A stretch of 30,522 bases of DNA from an uncultured Clostridia bacterium (GTDB taxonomy: Bacteria; Bacillota; Clostridia; Christensenellales; Aristaeellaceae). Both the position numbers and the translations under genes were made by a program. Location of the stretch: assembly GCA_934621505.1 (NCBI GenBank), contig CAKTUU010000028.1, positions 1 through 30,522 of the forward strand, read 5' to 3'. Under the pieces are notes generated by a model that was given only the letters and a program-made list of their open reading frames with translations, did not search any database and was not told the origin of the DNA. Position 1 is the stretch's first letter. The number at the start of each line of letters is the position of its first letter. Shown in pieces: positions 1-7,200 of the stretch.

Positions 1-46
1 AAAAGAAAAATCCTGAAAAACGCTGTATTACCAACGCTTTTCAGGA
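1..46 (-). terminator. Rho-independent terminator of guaA
   Basis: Arms at 11-22 and 35-46 pair over 12 positions with one mismatch, enclosing a 12-base loop. Read on the minus strand, the stem is followed by a T-rich run (complement of 1-10). It lies about 20 bases past the guaA stop codon. Confidence 0.8.
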
Positions 47-65
47 TTCAGAAAACACTAAATAT

Positions 66-1043
66 TTATTCCCACTCAATCGTCGCCACGGGCTTGGGAC
101 TCATATCATACAGCACGCGGCATACGCCGGGAACCTCGCTTAAAATGCGGTTGGTAATGGTTTGTAAAACGGCCCAGGGAAGCTCGGGCACGGTAGCGGT
201 CATGGCGTCCACCGTGTTTACCGCACGGATGATAACCGGCCAGTCCTCCACACGCTTGCCGTCCTTTACGCCGGTGGAGCGGAAGTCCGGCACAACGGTA
301 AAGAACTGCCATACCTTCTGCGTCAGACCGGCCTTGTCAAACTCGTCCCGCAGAATGGCGTCGGCCTCCCGCAGGGAATGCAGACGGTCCCGGGTGATGG
401 CTCCCAGACAGCGCACGCCCAGACCGGGGCCGGGGAAGGGCTGACGATAAACCATGGAGGCGGGCAGGCCCAGCTGGCTGCCAACCACGCGCACCTCGTC
501 CTTAAACAGCAGCTTCAGGGGTTCCACCAGATCAAACTGTAAATCCTCCGGCAGGCCGCCCACGTTGTGGTGCGCCTTTACGCCCTTGCTTTCCAAAATG
601 TCGGGATAAATGGTGCCCTGGGCCAAAAAGGCAATGCCCTCCTGCTTGCGGGCTTCTTCCTCAAACACACGGATAAACTCCGCGCCGATTACCTTGCGCT
701 TGGTTTCCGGGTCGCTGACGCCCGCCAGCTTGTCCAGGAAACGGTCCGTGGCGTCTACATAAATCAGGTTGGCGTCCAGCTGATGGCGGAATACGTCGAT
801 CACCTGCTCGCTTTCGCCTTTGCGCATCAGGCCGTGGTTAACGTGTACGCACAGCAGCTGCTTGCCAATGGCGCGAATCAATAGCGCGGCTACCACCGAG
901 CTGTCCACGCCGCCGCTCAGAGCCAGCAGAACCTTTTTGTCGCCTACCTGGGCGCGAATGGCGGCCACCTGCTGGTCAATAAACCGGTTGGCCAATTCGG
1001 GCGTGTTAATGCGCGCCATGGTTTCCGGGCGTTTGCATTCCAT
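66..1043 (-). CDS. guaA: GMP synthase, ATP-pyrophosphatase/synthetase part only (no GATase domain)
   Basis: Converts XMP to GMP using ATP and ammonia, the last step of guanine nucleotide synthesis in the cytoplasm. The 325 residues cover the ATP-PPase domain, with the P-loop SGGVDSS near residue 44, and the C-terminal dimerisation domain with PFPGPGLGVRCLG, ending in the conserved KPVATIEWE. A usual bacterial GuaA has about 510-525 residues because a class I glutaminase domain precedes this part. Here the region before the start is an intergenic promoter, so the glutaminase is truly absent rather than cut off by the window. The ATG is chosen because a GGAGGGGG ribosome binding site lies 7 bases upstream. 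The gene is transcribed alone and ends in a terminator. Ammonia may come from a separate glutaminase subunit, as in archaea, or from free ammonium; that is inference. Confidence 0.93.
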   Translation of the reverse strand: MECKRPETMARINTPELANRFIDQQVAAIRAQVGDKKVLLALSGGVDSSVVAALLIRAIGKQLLCVHVNHGLMRKGESEQVIDVFRHQLDANLIYVDATDRFLDKLAGVSDPETKRKVIGAEFIRVFEEEARKQEGIAFLAQGTIYPDILESKGVKAHHNVGGLPEDLQFDLVEPLKLLFKDEVRVVGSQLGLPASMVYRQPFPGPGLGVRCLGAITRDRLHSLREADAILRDEFDKAGLTQKVWQFFTVVPDFRSTGVKDGKRVEDWPVIIRAVNTVDAMTATVPELPWAVLQTITNRILSEVPGVCRVLYDMSPKPVATIEWE

Positions 1044-1078
1044 GATGAATCCCCCTCCATATTGGTTAGTATTAGTTC

Positions 1079-1108
1079 AGCATACCCCAAAAATATCCGG
1101 TCTGTCAA
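1079..1108 (-). promoter_or_regulatory. sigma-A promoter of guaA
   Basis: On the minus strand TTGACA (complement of 1103-1108) and TATGCT (complement of 1079-1084) are separated by 18 bases. The -10 lies about 35 bases before the start codon. Confidence 0.75.
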
Positions 1109-1120
1109 TGGCCGCCATTC

Positions 1121-1149
1121 TTGACAGACGGCCCCAAAAACGTTATGCT
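1121..1149 (+). promoter_or_regulatory. sigma-A promoter of the epimerase operon
   Basis: TTGACA at 1121-1126 and TATGCT at 1144-1149 are separated by 17 bases. The start codon of the epimerase follows 50 bases later. Confidence 0.8.
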
Positions 1150-1199
1150 GAAAGCAGGAAGCCAACTTGAAAAAGGAACCATCCTGACAGGAGGCATAT

Positions 1200-2294
1200 A
1201 TGAAAATTACAGACATTCGCCTGGGCATCCTTTCCGTTCCGCTGCGGGTACCGTTCAAAACCGCCCTGCGCACCGTGGACGGCGTGCAGGACGTGGTGGT
1301 GGAAATTCATACCGATACCGGAGCAGTGGGGTATGGCGAGGCCCCGCCCACCGGCGTGATTACCGGCGACACCACCGGCGGCATCATCGGCGCTATCCGG
1401 GACCATATCGGCAAGACCATTCAGGGCCGGGATGTGGACGATCTGGAGGATTTGCTCAAAGCTGTGCAGGACTGCATGGTGCATAACACCAGCGCCAAGG
1501 CGGCGGTGGATATGGCCCTGTGGGATTTGTACGGGCAAAAGTACCAGATTCCCGTGCATAAGCTGCTGGGCGGCGCGCGCAAGCAGATCGTGACGGACAT
1601 TACCATCAGCGTGAACGAACCGGAGGAAATGGCCCGGGACGCGGTAAACGCCATCCAGCGCGGCTATGACTGCATTAAGGTAAAGGTGGGGGCCAATCCC
1701 GCTTTGGATGTGGCGCGGCTGAGCGCTGTGCGCAGGGCGGTGGGGGACGATGTGTGCATCCGCATTGACGCCAATCAGGGCTGGCAGCCCAAGGAGGCTG
1801 TGCGCATCCTGAACCAGATGCAGGATCGGGGCCTGAAAATTGAATTCGTGGAGCAGCCTGTGAAAGCCCGGGATTTTGAGGGCATGAAATATGTGACCGA
1901 ACGCAGCTATGTGCCGGTGCTGGCGGATGAAAGCGTGTTTTCGCCCCAGGACGCGCTGACCATTATGCAGATGGGCGCGGCGGATCTGGTGAATATCAAG
2001 CTGATGAAGTGCGGCGGCCTGTATAACGCCCTGAAAATCGCTTCCGCGGCGGAGGTATACGGCGTGGAGTGCATGATCGGCTGCATGCTGGAGGCCAAAA
2101 TTTCCGTCAACGCGGCGGTGGAGCTGGCCTGCGCCCGCAAAATTATTACCCGTATCGATCTGGACGGCCCGGTGCTGTGCAGCGAGGATCCGGTGCTGGG
2201 CGGCGCGGTTTTCCAGGAAAAGCTGATTACGGTCAGCGACGAGCCGGGTATGGGCATTCGCGGCGTGGAACCCGGCAAGGTGCGCTATCTGTAA
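1200..2294 (+). CDS. dipeptide epimerase (L-Ala-D/L-Glu epimerase type, enolase superfamily)
   Basis: Racemises the second residue of dipeptides such as L-Ala-D-Glu, a step in recycling peptides released from peptidoglycan. The 364-residue protein has the full enolase-superfamily layout: capping domain to about residue 125, then a barrel with the KVK motif (catalytic Lys160 and Lys162), metal ligands Asp190 (IDAN), Glu218 (VEQP) and Asp243 (ADES), and the opposing catalytic Lys267. The DLD motif at 320-322 is characteristic of dipeptide epimerases, where it binds the substrate amino group; this separates it from muconate cycloisomerase and o-succinylbenzoate synthase. It is the first gene of an operon with the transglutaminase-like gene 13 bases downstream, and an AGGAGG site precedes the ATG. 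Exact dipeptide specificity cannot be read from sequence. Confidence 0.9.
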   Translation: MKITDIRLGILSVPLRVPFKTALRTVDGVQDVVVEIHTDTGAVGYGEAPPTGVITGDTTGGIIGAIRDHIGKTIQGRDVDDLEDLLKAVQDCMVHNTSAKAAVDMALWDLYGQKYQIPVHKLLGGARKQIVTDITISVNEPEEMARDAVNAIQRGYDCIKVKVGANPALDVARLSAVRRAVGDDVCIRIDANQGWQPKEAVRILNQMQDRGLKIEFVEQPVKARDFEGMKYVTERSYVPVLADESVFSPQDALTIMQMGAADLVNIKLMKCGGLYNALKIASAAEVYGVECMIGCMLEAKISVNAAVELACARKIITRIDLDGPVLCSEDPVLGGAVFQEKLITVSDEPGMGIRGVEPGKVRYL

Positions 2295-2307
2295 GGGAGG
2301 CGGCAGG

Positions 2308-3702
2308 ATGAACCAGAATCATGATTTTCGCTTTTTAAACGTGGGCCTGCCGGACGATATCCTGCGCCATAAGCAGCAGGGCAATCTGGCACAGGCCATC
2401 CGGCTGATTGATCTGCGACTGGCGGAGAAAGCCACGCCCCCGGCCCTGGCGGCCTGCCTGCGAGCCCAGCGGGAAATGATGACCCGCCTGCCCAAGGACT
2501 ATCCCTTTCCCCGGGAACAGGCGCTGGAGCGTGTCCGCCGGGAAATCGCCGATTTTTCGGAGGAGGAATTTGACGTTTTGGTAGAGAGGCGGCGCATCGG
2601 CTGGATTTATCTGGACGGACAGATGCGTTATTTCCGCCGCTTCTTTGAAACGCTCTGCGTTACCGAGGCGGATATCGCCAGCCGGGCTGGCAGGCCCCTG
2701 CCTGGTACGGATAAACGCTGCCAGCGCATTCGGGCGGCCAATGAGCGGCTGAAGCAGCTGGGGCAAATCCAGAACCGCATCCGCATTCGCGCCAGCTTGC
2801 GTCTGAGGGACGATTTGTTTACCCCGGGCATGTTCCTGCGGGCCCAGCTGCCGGTTCCCTGCGCCTGCCAGGAGCAGAGCGACATCCGTATGGAATCGGT
2901 CAGCCCCGCGGATGGGGTTGTGGCGGCGGAAAACGCCCCCCAGCGCACGGTGTGCTGGCAGGGCCGTTATGAAACCAACCCTACCTTTCAGGTGGAGTAC
3001 AGCTATACCCGCACGGCGGTGTATCACGACCTGACGGCGGAACCCTGCTATCCCCAGCAGCCCGTGTTTGACACAGAGGAAAGCGCGCCCCATATCGTGT
3101 TCAGCCCCTATATCCGGGCGCTGTGCCAGAGCCTGACCCAGGGGGCCGCCAATCCCATTGACAAGGCGCGCAGGTTTTATGATTTTATCACCCTGAACAT
3201 GCGCTATTCCTTTATACCGGAGTATTTTGTGCTGGAGGATATCGCCGCCTCCTGCGCTCGAAACCTGACGGGGGATTGCGGCGTGCTGGCCCTGCTGTTT
3301 ATCACCCTTTGCCGCTGCGCGGGCATTCCGGCCCAGTGGCAAAGCGGGCTGGACGCCCAGCCGGATGAATGCGGCGCCCATGACTGGGCCCGCTTTTACG
3401 CCGCGCCTTATGGCTGGCTGCCGGTAGACCCCTCCTACGGCGTGTCCGCCGCCGTTCAGGGCGACGAGGAACGCCGTCAGTTCTACTTTGGCAATATGGA
3501 CGCTTTCCGCATGGCGGCCAACAGCCGGTTCCAGGCGGATTTTGAAACGCCGATGCAGTTCTGGCGGGCCGACCCCTACGATAATCAGTCCGGTGAAATG
3601 GAAACCGATACCCACGCCCTGACCGGCGGCGATTACGAAAGCCGCCGGGAGGTAGTGGATTTTCAGGAAATAGAAACGAACGGGGCCCTTTGCTCACGAT
3701 GA
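2308..3702 (+). CDS. transglutaminase-like cysteine hydrolase
   Basis: A 464-residue protein whose C-terminal part carries the transglutaminase/papain-like core: Cys324 in GDCG, His358 in AHDWARFY and Asp374 in VDPSYG form the expected triad. Residues 1-150 are helical, charged and of unknown function; residues about 150-260 look beta-rich. There is no signal peptide or membrane segment, so it should act in the cytoplasm. Bacterial members of this fold are more often peptidases than cross-linkers. Its operon partner is a dipeptide epimerase. In Bacillus the corresponding neighbour (ykfC) is an NlpC/P60 endopeptidase, so this protein may release the dipeptide that the epimerase uses. That role is inference; the fold call is solid. 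A GGGAGG site lies just before the ATG, and the terminator overlaps the last codons. Confidence 0.82.
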   Translation: MNQNHDFRFLNVGLPDDILRHKQQGNLAQAIRLIDLRLAEKATPPALAACLRAQREMMTRLPKDYPFPREQALERVRREIADFSEEEFDVLVERRRIGWIYLDGQMRYFRRFFETLCVTEADIASRAGRPLPGTDKRCQRIRAANERLKQLGQIQNRIRIRASLRLRDDLFTPGMFLRAQLPVPCACQEQSDIRMESVSPADGVVAAENAPQRTVCWQGRYETNPTFQVEYSYTRTAVYHDLTAEPCYPQQPVFDTEESAPHIVFSPYIRALCQSLTQGAANPIDKARRFYDFITLNMRYSFIPEYFVLEDIAASCARNLTGDCGVLALLFITLCRCAGIPAQWQSGLDAQPDECGAHDWARFYAAPYGWLPVDPSYGVSAAVQGDEERRQFYFGNMDAFRMAANSRFQADFETPMQFWRADPYDNQSGEMETDTHALTGGDYESRREVVDFQEIETNGALCSR

Positions 3703-3717
3703 ACAAAGGGCCCTTTT
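3683..3717 (+). terminator. terminator overlapping the 3' end of the transglutaminase-like gene
   Basis: GGGCCCTTTG at 3683-3692 and CAAAGGGCCC at 3704-3713 form a perfect 10-base stem followed by TTTT. The left arm is inside the coding sequence, which encodes the last seven residues from it. The minus-strand gene ends close by at 3729, so it may serve both directions. Confidence 0.75.
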
Positions 3718-3728
3718 GAATGGACGCG

Positions 3729-4217
3729 TCAATTGTCCGCCTGTTCGGCTGGGGTATAATTGCACAAAAAACGGTAGGCGGCGCAGCGCACGGCGCAGGT
3801 CATGCCGCTGGCCAGAGGCAGCTCCTTTGCCAAATTGGAAAAAATATCGCTTTGCAGGTCGCAGAAATGACGGTATAACGCCTGGGTATCCTGCCCCTCC
3901 TCCGGAATCAGCAGGAGCTTGATGCCCTCCACGGAAACCGCCTGCTTTAACGTGCAAATCATCAGCAGCTGGGCCAGAGATTCCCGGCTGTATTTTTTAG
4001 CTGCAGGATGTTTTACCAGCCCTAGCTTGACATAATTGTTTACCATGGCCGGAGTCAGTACGCGCTCGCCGGGAGTATACAAATCCCGGCACTGGCGGTC
4101 CATATAGGTAATGACCTGATCCATATACAGGCCCAGATCGGGAATCTGGTTCCAACCGGCAGGCTGATAGCTTTGCAGGCGCCGGGCAAAGGCCAGCTGC
4201 CGCTGCTGTTCGTTCAT
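3729..4217 (-). CDS. DUF1836 family protein, probable MerR-like regulator
   Basis: The 162-residue protein matches the DUF1836 family of Firmicutes by its order of motifs: an IPDLGLYMDQVI segment at 25-37, LTPAMVNNYVKLGLV at 54-68 and a KKYSRESLAQLL segment at 74-85. The family has a MerR-like winged-helix fold, and the LTPAMVNNYVK stretch resembles its recognition helix. The regulated genes are unknown. The start is supported by an AGGGGGAAG site 4 bases upstream and a good divergent promoter beyond it. The other gene sharing that intergenic region is the SGNH hydrolase, which is a possible target, but nothing in the sequence proves it. Confidence 0.8.
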   Translation of the reverse strand: MNEQQRQLAFARRLQSYQPAGWNQIPDLGLYMDQVITYMDRQCRDLYTPGERVLTPAMVNNYVKLGLVKHPAAKKYSRESLAQLLMICTLKQAVSVEGIKLLLIPEEGQDTQALYRHFCDLQSDIFSNLAKELPLASGMTCAVRCAAYRFLCNYTPAEQADN

Positions 4218-4240
4218 AACACTTCCCCCTTCTGCCTAAC

Positions 4241-4269
4241 AGTATAACATAGAGTTTATCAATTCACAA
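4241..4269 (-). promoter_or_regulatory. sigma-A promoter of the DUF1836 gene
   Basis: On the minus strand TTGTGA (complement of 4264-4269) and TATACT (complement of 4241-4246) are separated by exactly 17 bases, in an AT-rich intergenic region. Confidence 0.7.
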
Positions 4270-4287
4270 ATTAGAAATAAAATTTAG

Positions 4288-4316
4288 TTGACATTTTCAC
4301 ATCATCAAGATATACT
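4288..4316 (+). promoter_or_regulatory. sigma-A promoter of the SGNH hydrolase gene
   Basis: A consensus TTGACA at 4288-4293 and TATACT at 4311-4316 are separated by 17 bases. The start codon lies about 38 bases downstream of the -10. Confidence 0.85.
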
Positions 4317-4353
4317 GGTTTTGAAAACCAGATGAAGGGTGGTGCAAAACCAT

Positions 4354-5067
4354 ATGAAATATTCGGCCATTCATGTGTGGGGCGATTCTATTGCCAGAGG
4401 CATTGTCTATAACCCGGAAAAACAGCGCTATGCCATTTCCAAGGCCCGCTGTACGGACGCGCTGCAGCAGGCGGTGGAGTGCGAGGTGGTGAATCACTCG
4501 GTGATGGGGGCCACCGTGCGGGAGGGAATGGAAGCCTTTGCCCGCTTTACACCGGTGCGGGACGCCCTGTGCGCGGTGGAATACGGCGGCAACGACTGCG
4601 ACCCCAACTGGCAGCAGCTTAGCGACGACCCCACACGGCCCGTAACCGCCCGGGTGCCGCTGGAGGAATACAGTGAACATCTGCGCGACTTTGTGCGGCG
4701 GATTCGCCGGGCCGGTATGAAGCCCATGCTGATTACGCCCCTGCCTATCTGCCCGGAGCGGTACTTCGCCTGGGTGACCCGGAACCGTCAGGCCGACCAT
4801 GTGCTGAAGGCGCTGGGGGATGTGGGGCATATTTACCGCTGGCAGGAGCGCTATTCCCTGGCCATGCGCCATGTGGCGGCGGAAACAGGCACGCCTCTGT
4901 TGGATCTGCGGGATTGCTTTCTGGCGCTGGATCATTACGAAAACTATCTGTGTCAGGATGGCATCCATCCCAACGAGGCCGGCTACCGGCTGCTGTCCGC
5001 CGCTGTGCTGGACGCCGCCCAGGCGGACCCGGCCATGCCCTGGCGCAGTCAGCAGAAGGAAGCATAA
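4354..5067 (+). CDS. SGNH/GDSL-family hydrolase (esterase or lipase)
   Basis: A 237-residue cytoplasmic hydrolase, probably an esterase or deacetylase. All SGNH blocks are visible: GDS with the nucleophile Ser12, the oxyanion Gly52 in NHSVMGAT, Asn80 in YGGND at 77-81, and the catalytic DGIHPN with Asp202 and His205. No signal peptide is present. The ATG at 4354 is preferred over an in-frame GTG at 4339, because AGGGTGGTG lies about 10 bases before the ATG and nothing suitable precedes the GTG. The natural substrate cannot be told from the sequence. The gene is monocistronic, with its own promoter and a strong hairpin after the stop. Confidence 0.88.
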   Translation: MKYSAIHVWGDSIARGIVYNPEKQRYAISKARCTDALQQAVECEVVNHSVMGATVREGMEAFARFTPVRDALCAVEYGGNDCDPNWQQLSDDPTRPVTARVPLEEYSEHLRDFVRRIRRAGMKPMLITPLPICPERYFAWVTRNRQADHVLKALGDVGHIYRWQERYSLAMRHVAAETGTPLLDLRDCFLALDHYENYLCQDGIHPNEAGYRLLSAAVLDAAQADPAMPWRSQQKEA

Positions 5068-5101
5068 GAAGGCCCTTTATGAAGCCAACGGCAAGAGAAT
5101 G

Positions 5102-5142
5102 GCCAAACGGCGCGCCCTTTTTTCAGGGACGCGCCGTTTGGC
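5102..5142. terminator. strong hairpin between convergent genes
   Basis: GCCAAACGGCGCG at 5102-5114 pairs perfectly with 5130-5142, and CCCT/AGGG extends the stem inward past a one-base bulge, leaving a T-rich loop. There is no clear T-run on either flank, so it may end transcription weakly or protect the 3' ends of both messages. Confidence 0.6.
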
Positions 5143-5145
5143 GAT

Positions 5146-5673
5146 TTACCGGGCCGAACCGGCAATTTCTTCTTCCGTCACTGCTTTTGTCCACTTGCCA
5201 AACGCCTGGGATTCCAGGGATGGAACATAGCCCAAATTTTTGTAGTCCAGCTTTTGCAAAAGACCCATGCTGGCAACGTTTCGCGGATCCGTAAAGCAGA
5301 GAAATTCCTTATCGGGAGCCAGCTGGTGAAGCCGGTCTATCAAAGCGGTAAGGGCCTCGAAGGCATAGCCCCTGCGATGATAGCGGTACGAAAAGGTGTA
5401 TCCAAGGGAAATGACGTTGTCCTTCGGCATGACGACAATTTCGCCAATCATTTCATTGGTTTCTTTTAGCGCCACGGCGGCCATAAAGGGAGCCTCAACG
5501 GAAAAAACGTCGTTCTGGCGGCGCTCAATCAAGGCCGCAATTCCCGCCGGATCCTTTGTCTGGCCCCGTTGATAGCGGGAACAAAGCGCGTTGTTTCGGT
5601 AATCAGCCATCACAGCCCCGTCGCCGGGCAGGATGTTTCGCAGAAAAAGCCGCTCCGTTTCAAGAAAAATCAA
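5146..5673 (-). CDS. GNAT-family N-acetyltransferase
   Basis: A 175-residue GNAT protein of the RimJ/RimL-like type. It begins with the typical LETERLFLRNILPGD strand-helix and has the acetyl-CoA-binding motif A region around SLGYTFSYRYHRRGYAFEAL, followed by the late motif with NVASMGLLQKLDYKNLGY. The acceptor (a protein N-terminus, antibiotic or small amine) cannot be assigned. A TTG at 5673 is chosen as start because GGAGGA lies 7 bases upstream; the longer reading from a GTG at 5688 would use that same site as coding sequence. It follows the FMN-binding gene at a gap of 28 bases and is probably cotranscribed with it and nudC. Confidence 0.82.
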   Translation of the reverse strand: MIFLETERLFLRNILPGDGAVMADYRNNALCSRYQRGQTKDPAGIAALIERRQNDVFSVEAPFMAAVALKETNEMIGEIVVMPKDNVISLGYTFSYRYHRRGYAFEALTALIDRLHQLAPDKEFLCFTDPRNVASMGLLQKLDYKNLGYVPSLESQAFGKWTKAVTEEEIAGSAR

Positions 5674-5701
5674 TGGAGAATCCTCCACCCAAAGCCTGCG
5701 G

Positions 5702-6277
5702 TTACAGCTGGCTGCTTTCCATCAGGCGCAGCAGATACGCGCCGATATGGTTCACCCCATCGTTGACGGCGGTGGAGGTGCGGGTAGCTCCGGAAATGGC
5801 CTCCACGCTGTCCGCGTCCGCCTGAGCCGGGGCTTTCACCAGCGTCAGGGGCAGGGTTTTCTCCACATATTGCCCGGTAAAGGCGGGTTCCTTGGCCAAA
5901 GCGCCCAGTCCGGCGGTTTCGCTGAAATTGTCGCCGCCCACGTCCAGCCCGGTCAACCGGCCGGACAGGTTCATGCCCAGGGTCACCACCACTTCGCCGC
6001 CGTAACCGTTCACCGTGGCAGCGGCTACATAGCCTACCGGGCTGCCCTGTTCATCCACGCCCAGGTAACAGCTGTCAATGCCGCTGCCGGGCTCTACTGT
6101 AGTTTCTTCAAAATTGGCGGCTTTGGGCATCAGGCGGCGGCGGGTTTCCATGGCTGTGCGCAGGCTGTTTTCCTGAATGGGCTTTTCCGTAATCAGGTTA
6201 AAGACGCCCAGCAGCAGCGCCGCCGCCAGACAAATGGCCACCAGAGGAATCAGGGCTTTCAGGGTTTGGCTTTTCAT
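5702..6277 (-). CDS. RnfG/NqrC-like membrane-anchored FMN-binding protein
   Basis: A 191-residue protein with one N-terminal membrane helix at about 8-28 and an extracytoplasmic FMN-binding domain. The covalent flavinylation motif SGATRTS is at 162-168; the flavin would be attached through a phosphoester to Thr165 by an ApbE-type transferase. ETAGLG at 120-125 is the other conserved motif of RnfG. The length fits RnfG, the flavin subunit of the sodium-pumping ferredoxin:NAD oxidoreductase. No other Rnf subunit and no apbE is in the window, so it is either an orphan electron carrier or works with a complex encoded elsewhere. An AGGAGGAG site precedes the ATG. It lies 32 bases downstream of nudC. 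Confidence 0.85.
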   Translation of the reverse strand: MKSQTLKALIPLVAICLAAALLLGVFNLITEKPIQENSLRTAMETRRRLMPKAANFEETTVEPGSGIDSCYLGVDEQGSPVGYVAAATVNGYGGEVVVTLGMNLSGRLTGLDVGGDNFSETAGLGALAKEPAFTGQYVEKTLPLTLVKAPAQADADSVEAISGATRTSTAVNDGVNHIGAYLLRLMESSQL

Positions 6278-6309
6278 AGGCTCCTCCTATATGCATCCGC
6301 GGTGATGGA

Positions 6310-7125
6310 TTACAGTTTTCCCAGACGAAAACGTTCAATCAGCTCGGAGGCCACGCTGACAGGGCGGTCGCAGGGCTCCAGCTGGTCCCGCCGCACCCAG
6401 AGGGCGTCGGCCAGTTCGCTTTGCTGCAGGCGAATGGGCAGCGATGCGTCTGCCTCCGCGCAGAAGGCAAACATGTGGGAGCCGGTAATGCCCCAGGGCT
6501 GGTCGCCCACATAGCGCAGGTTGCGCAGCTCCAGCCCCACTTCCTCCAGCGCCTCCCGCCGGGCGGCCGTTTCGGCGGATTCGCCCACCTCCATATACCC
6601 CGCCACCAGCCCGTAATGAGGACGGTTTAGCCCCCTGACCAGCAAAATCTGGTCGCCGCAGGTAATGGCGGTGATGACCGCGGGGCAAATGACAGGGTAG
6701 CTGATATGGCCGCAGCCCGGGCAGCGCAGCGCCCGCTCCTGATGATCAGGCTCCAGAGCATGGCCGCATACGCCGCAAAAACGGTGGGTCTGGTACCAGC
6801 TCCACAAATGCCAGCAGCCCGTCAGCAGGCCGCCGGTTCGGTAGGGCAGATGGCGGAATACCTGCACGCTGTGGTAAGCCGTTCCTTCCCATTCAGGCAC
6901 AGCCACGGGCTGAAACGGATGGGGCGAAAACAAAACCCGGCCCGCCGTATGGGCCAGCTCAAAAGGCATAAAATCCCGGGGACAGTGGGCCGCCGCTTCC
7001 CGCCAGGTGGGAAAGTCCTGGTTTTGCAGCAGCACCTTTCCATCCTGAAAACAGACAAACAGGCTGTCCGGCGCGGGGGACTGATGAATGGGCTGCACCG
7101 AAAAATCCATTTCGCCAAGAAGCAT
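6310..7125 (-). CDS. nudC: NAD(+) diphosphatase / NADH pyrophosphatase, Nudix family
   Basis: Hydrolyses NAD(H) to NMN(H) and AMP; NudC enzymes can also remove NAD caps from RNA. The 271-residue protein has the NudC layout: an N-terminal domain, a zinc ribbon with Cys117, Cys120, Cys135 and Cys138, and a complete Nudix box at 176-198 (GYMEVGESAETAARREALEEVG). Just after it comes GDQPWGITGSHM at 207-218, a variant of the SQPWPFPxS specificity motif of this family. The ATG has an AAGGA site 10 bases upstream. It is the first gene of a minus-strand set with the FMN-binding and GNAT genes. No clear terminator separates it from the histidine kinase gene 75 bases upstream, so readthrough is possible. 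Confidence 0.9.
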   Translation of the reverse strand: MLLGEMDFSVQPIHQSPAPDSLFVCFQDGKVLLQNQDFPTWREAAAHCPRDFMPFELAHTAGRVLFSPHPFQPVAVPEWEGTAYHSVQVFRHLPYRTGGLLTGCWHLWSWYQTHRFCGVCGHALEPDHQERALRCPGCGHISYPVICPAVITAITCGDQILLVRGLNRPHYGLVAGYMEVGESAETAARREALEEVGLELRNLRYVGDQPWGITGSHMFAFCAEADASLPIRLQQSELADALWVRRDQLEPCDRPVSVASELIERFRLGKL

Positions 7126-7200
7126 GCAGGCACAATCCTTTCGTGAGCGGTAACGCTTTCTTATCCTATCACGTTTTGCCCGGAAAGACCAGATGGATTT

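Larger units (their letters stand above)
1076..1152. repeat. near-palindromic divergent promoter region
   Basis: TTCAGCATA at 1076-1084 mirrors TATGCTGAA at 1144-1152, and TCTGTCAA at 1101-1108 mirrors TTGACAGA at 1121-1128. The two pairs share almost the same centre. The arms contain the -10 and -35 boxes of the two divergent promoters, so part of the symmetry comes from the promoters; the matches just outside the hexamers (GAA after the -10, GA after the -35) go beyond that. Confidence 0.6.
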
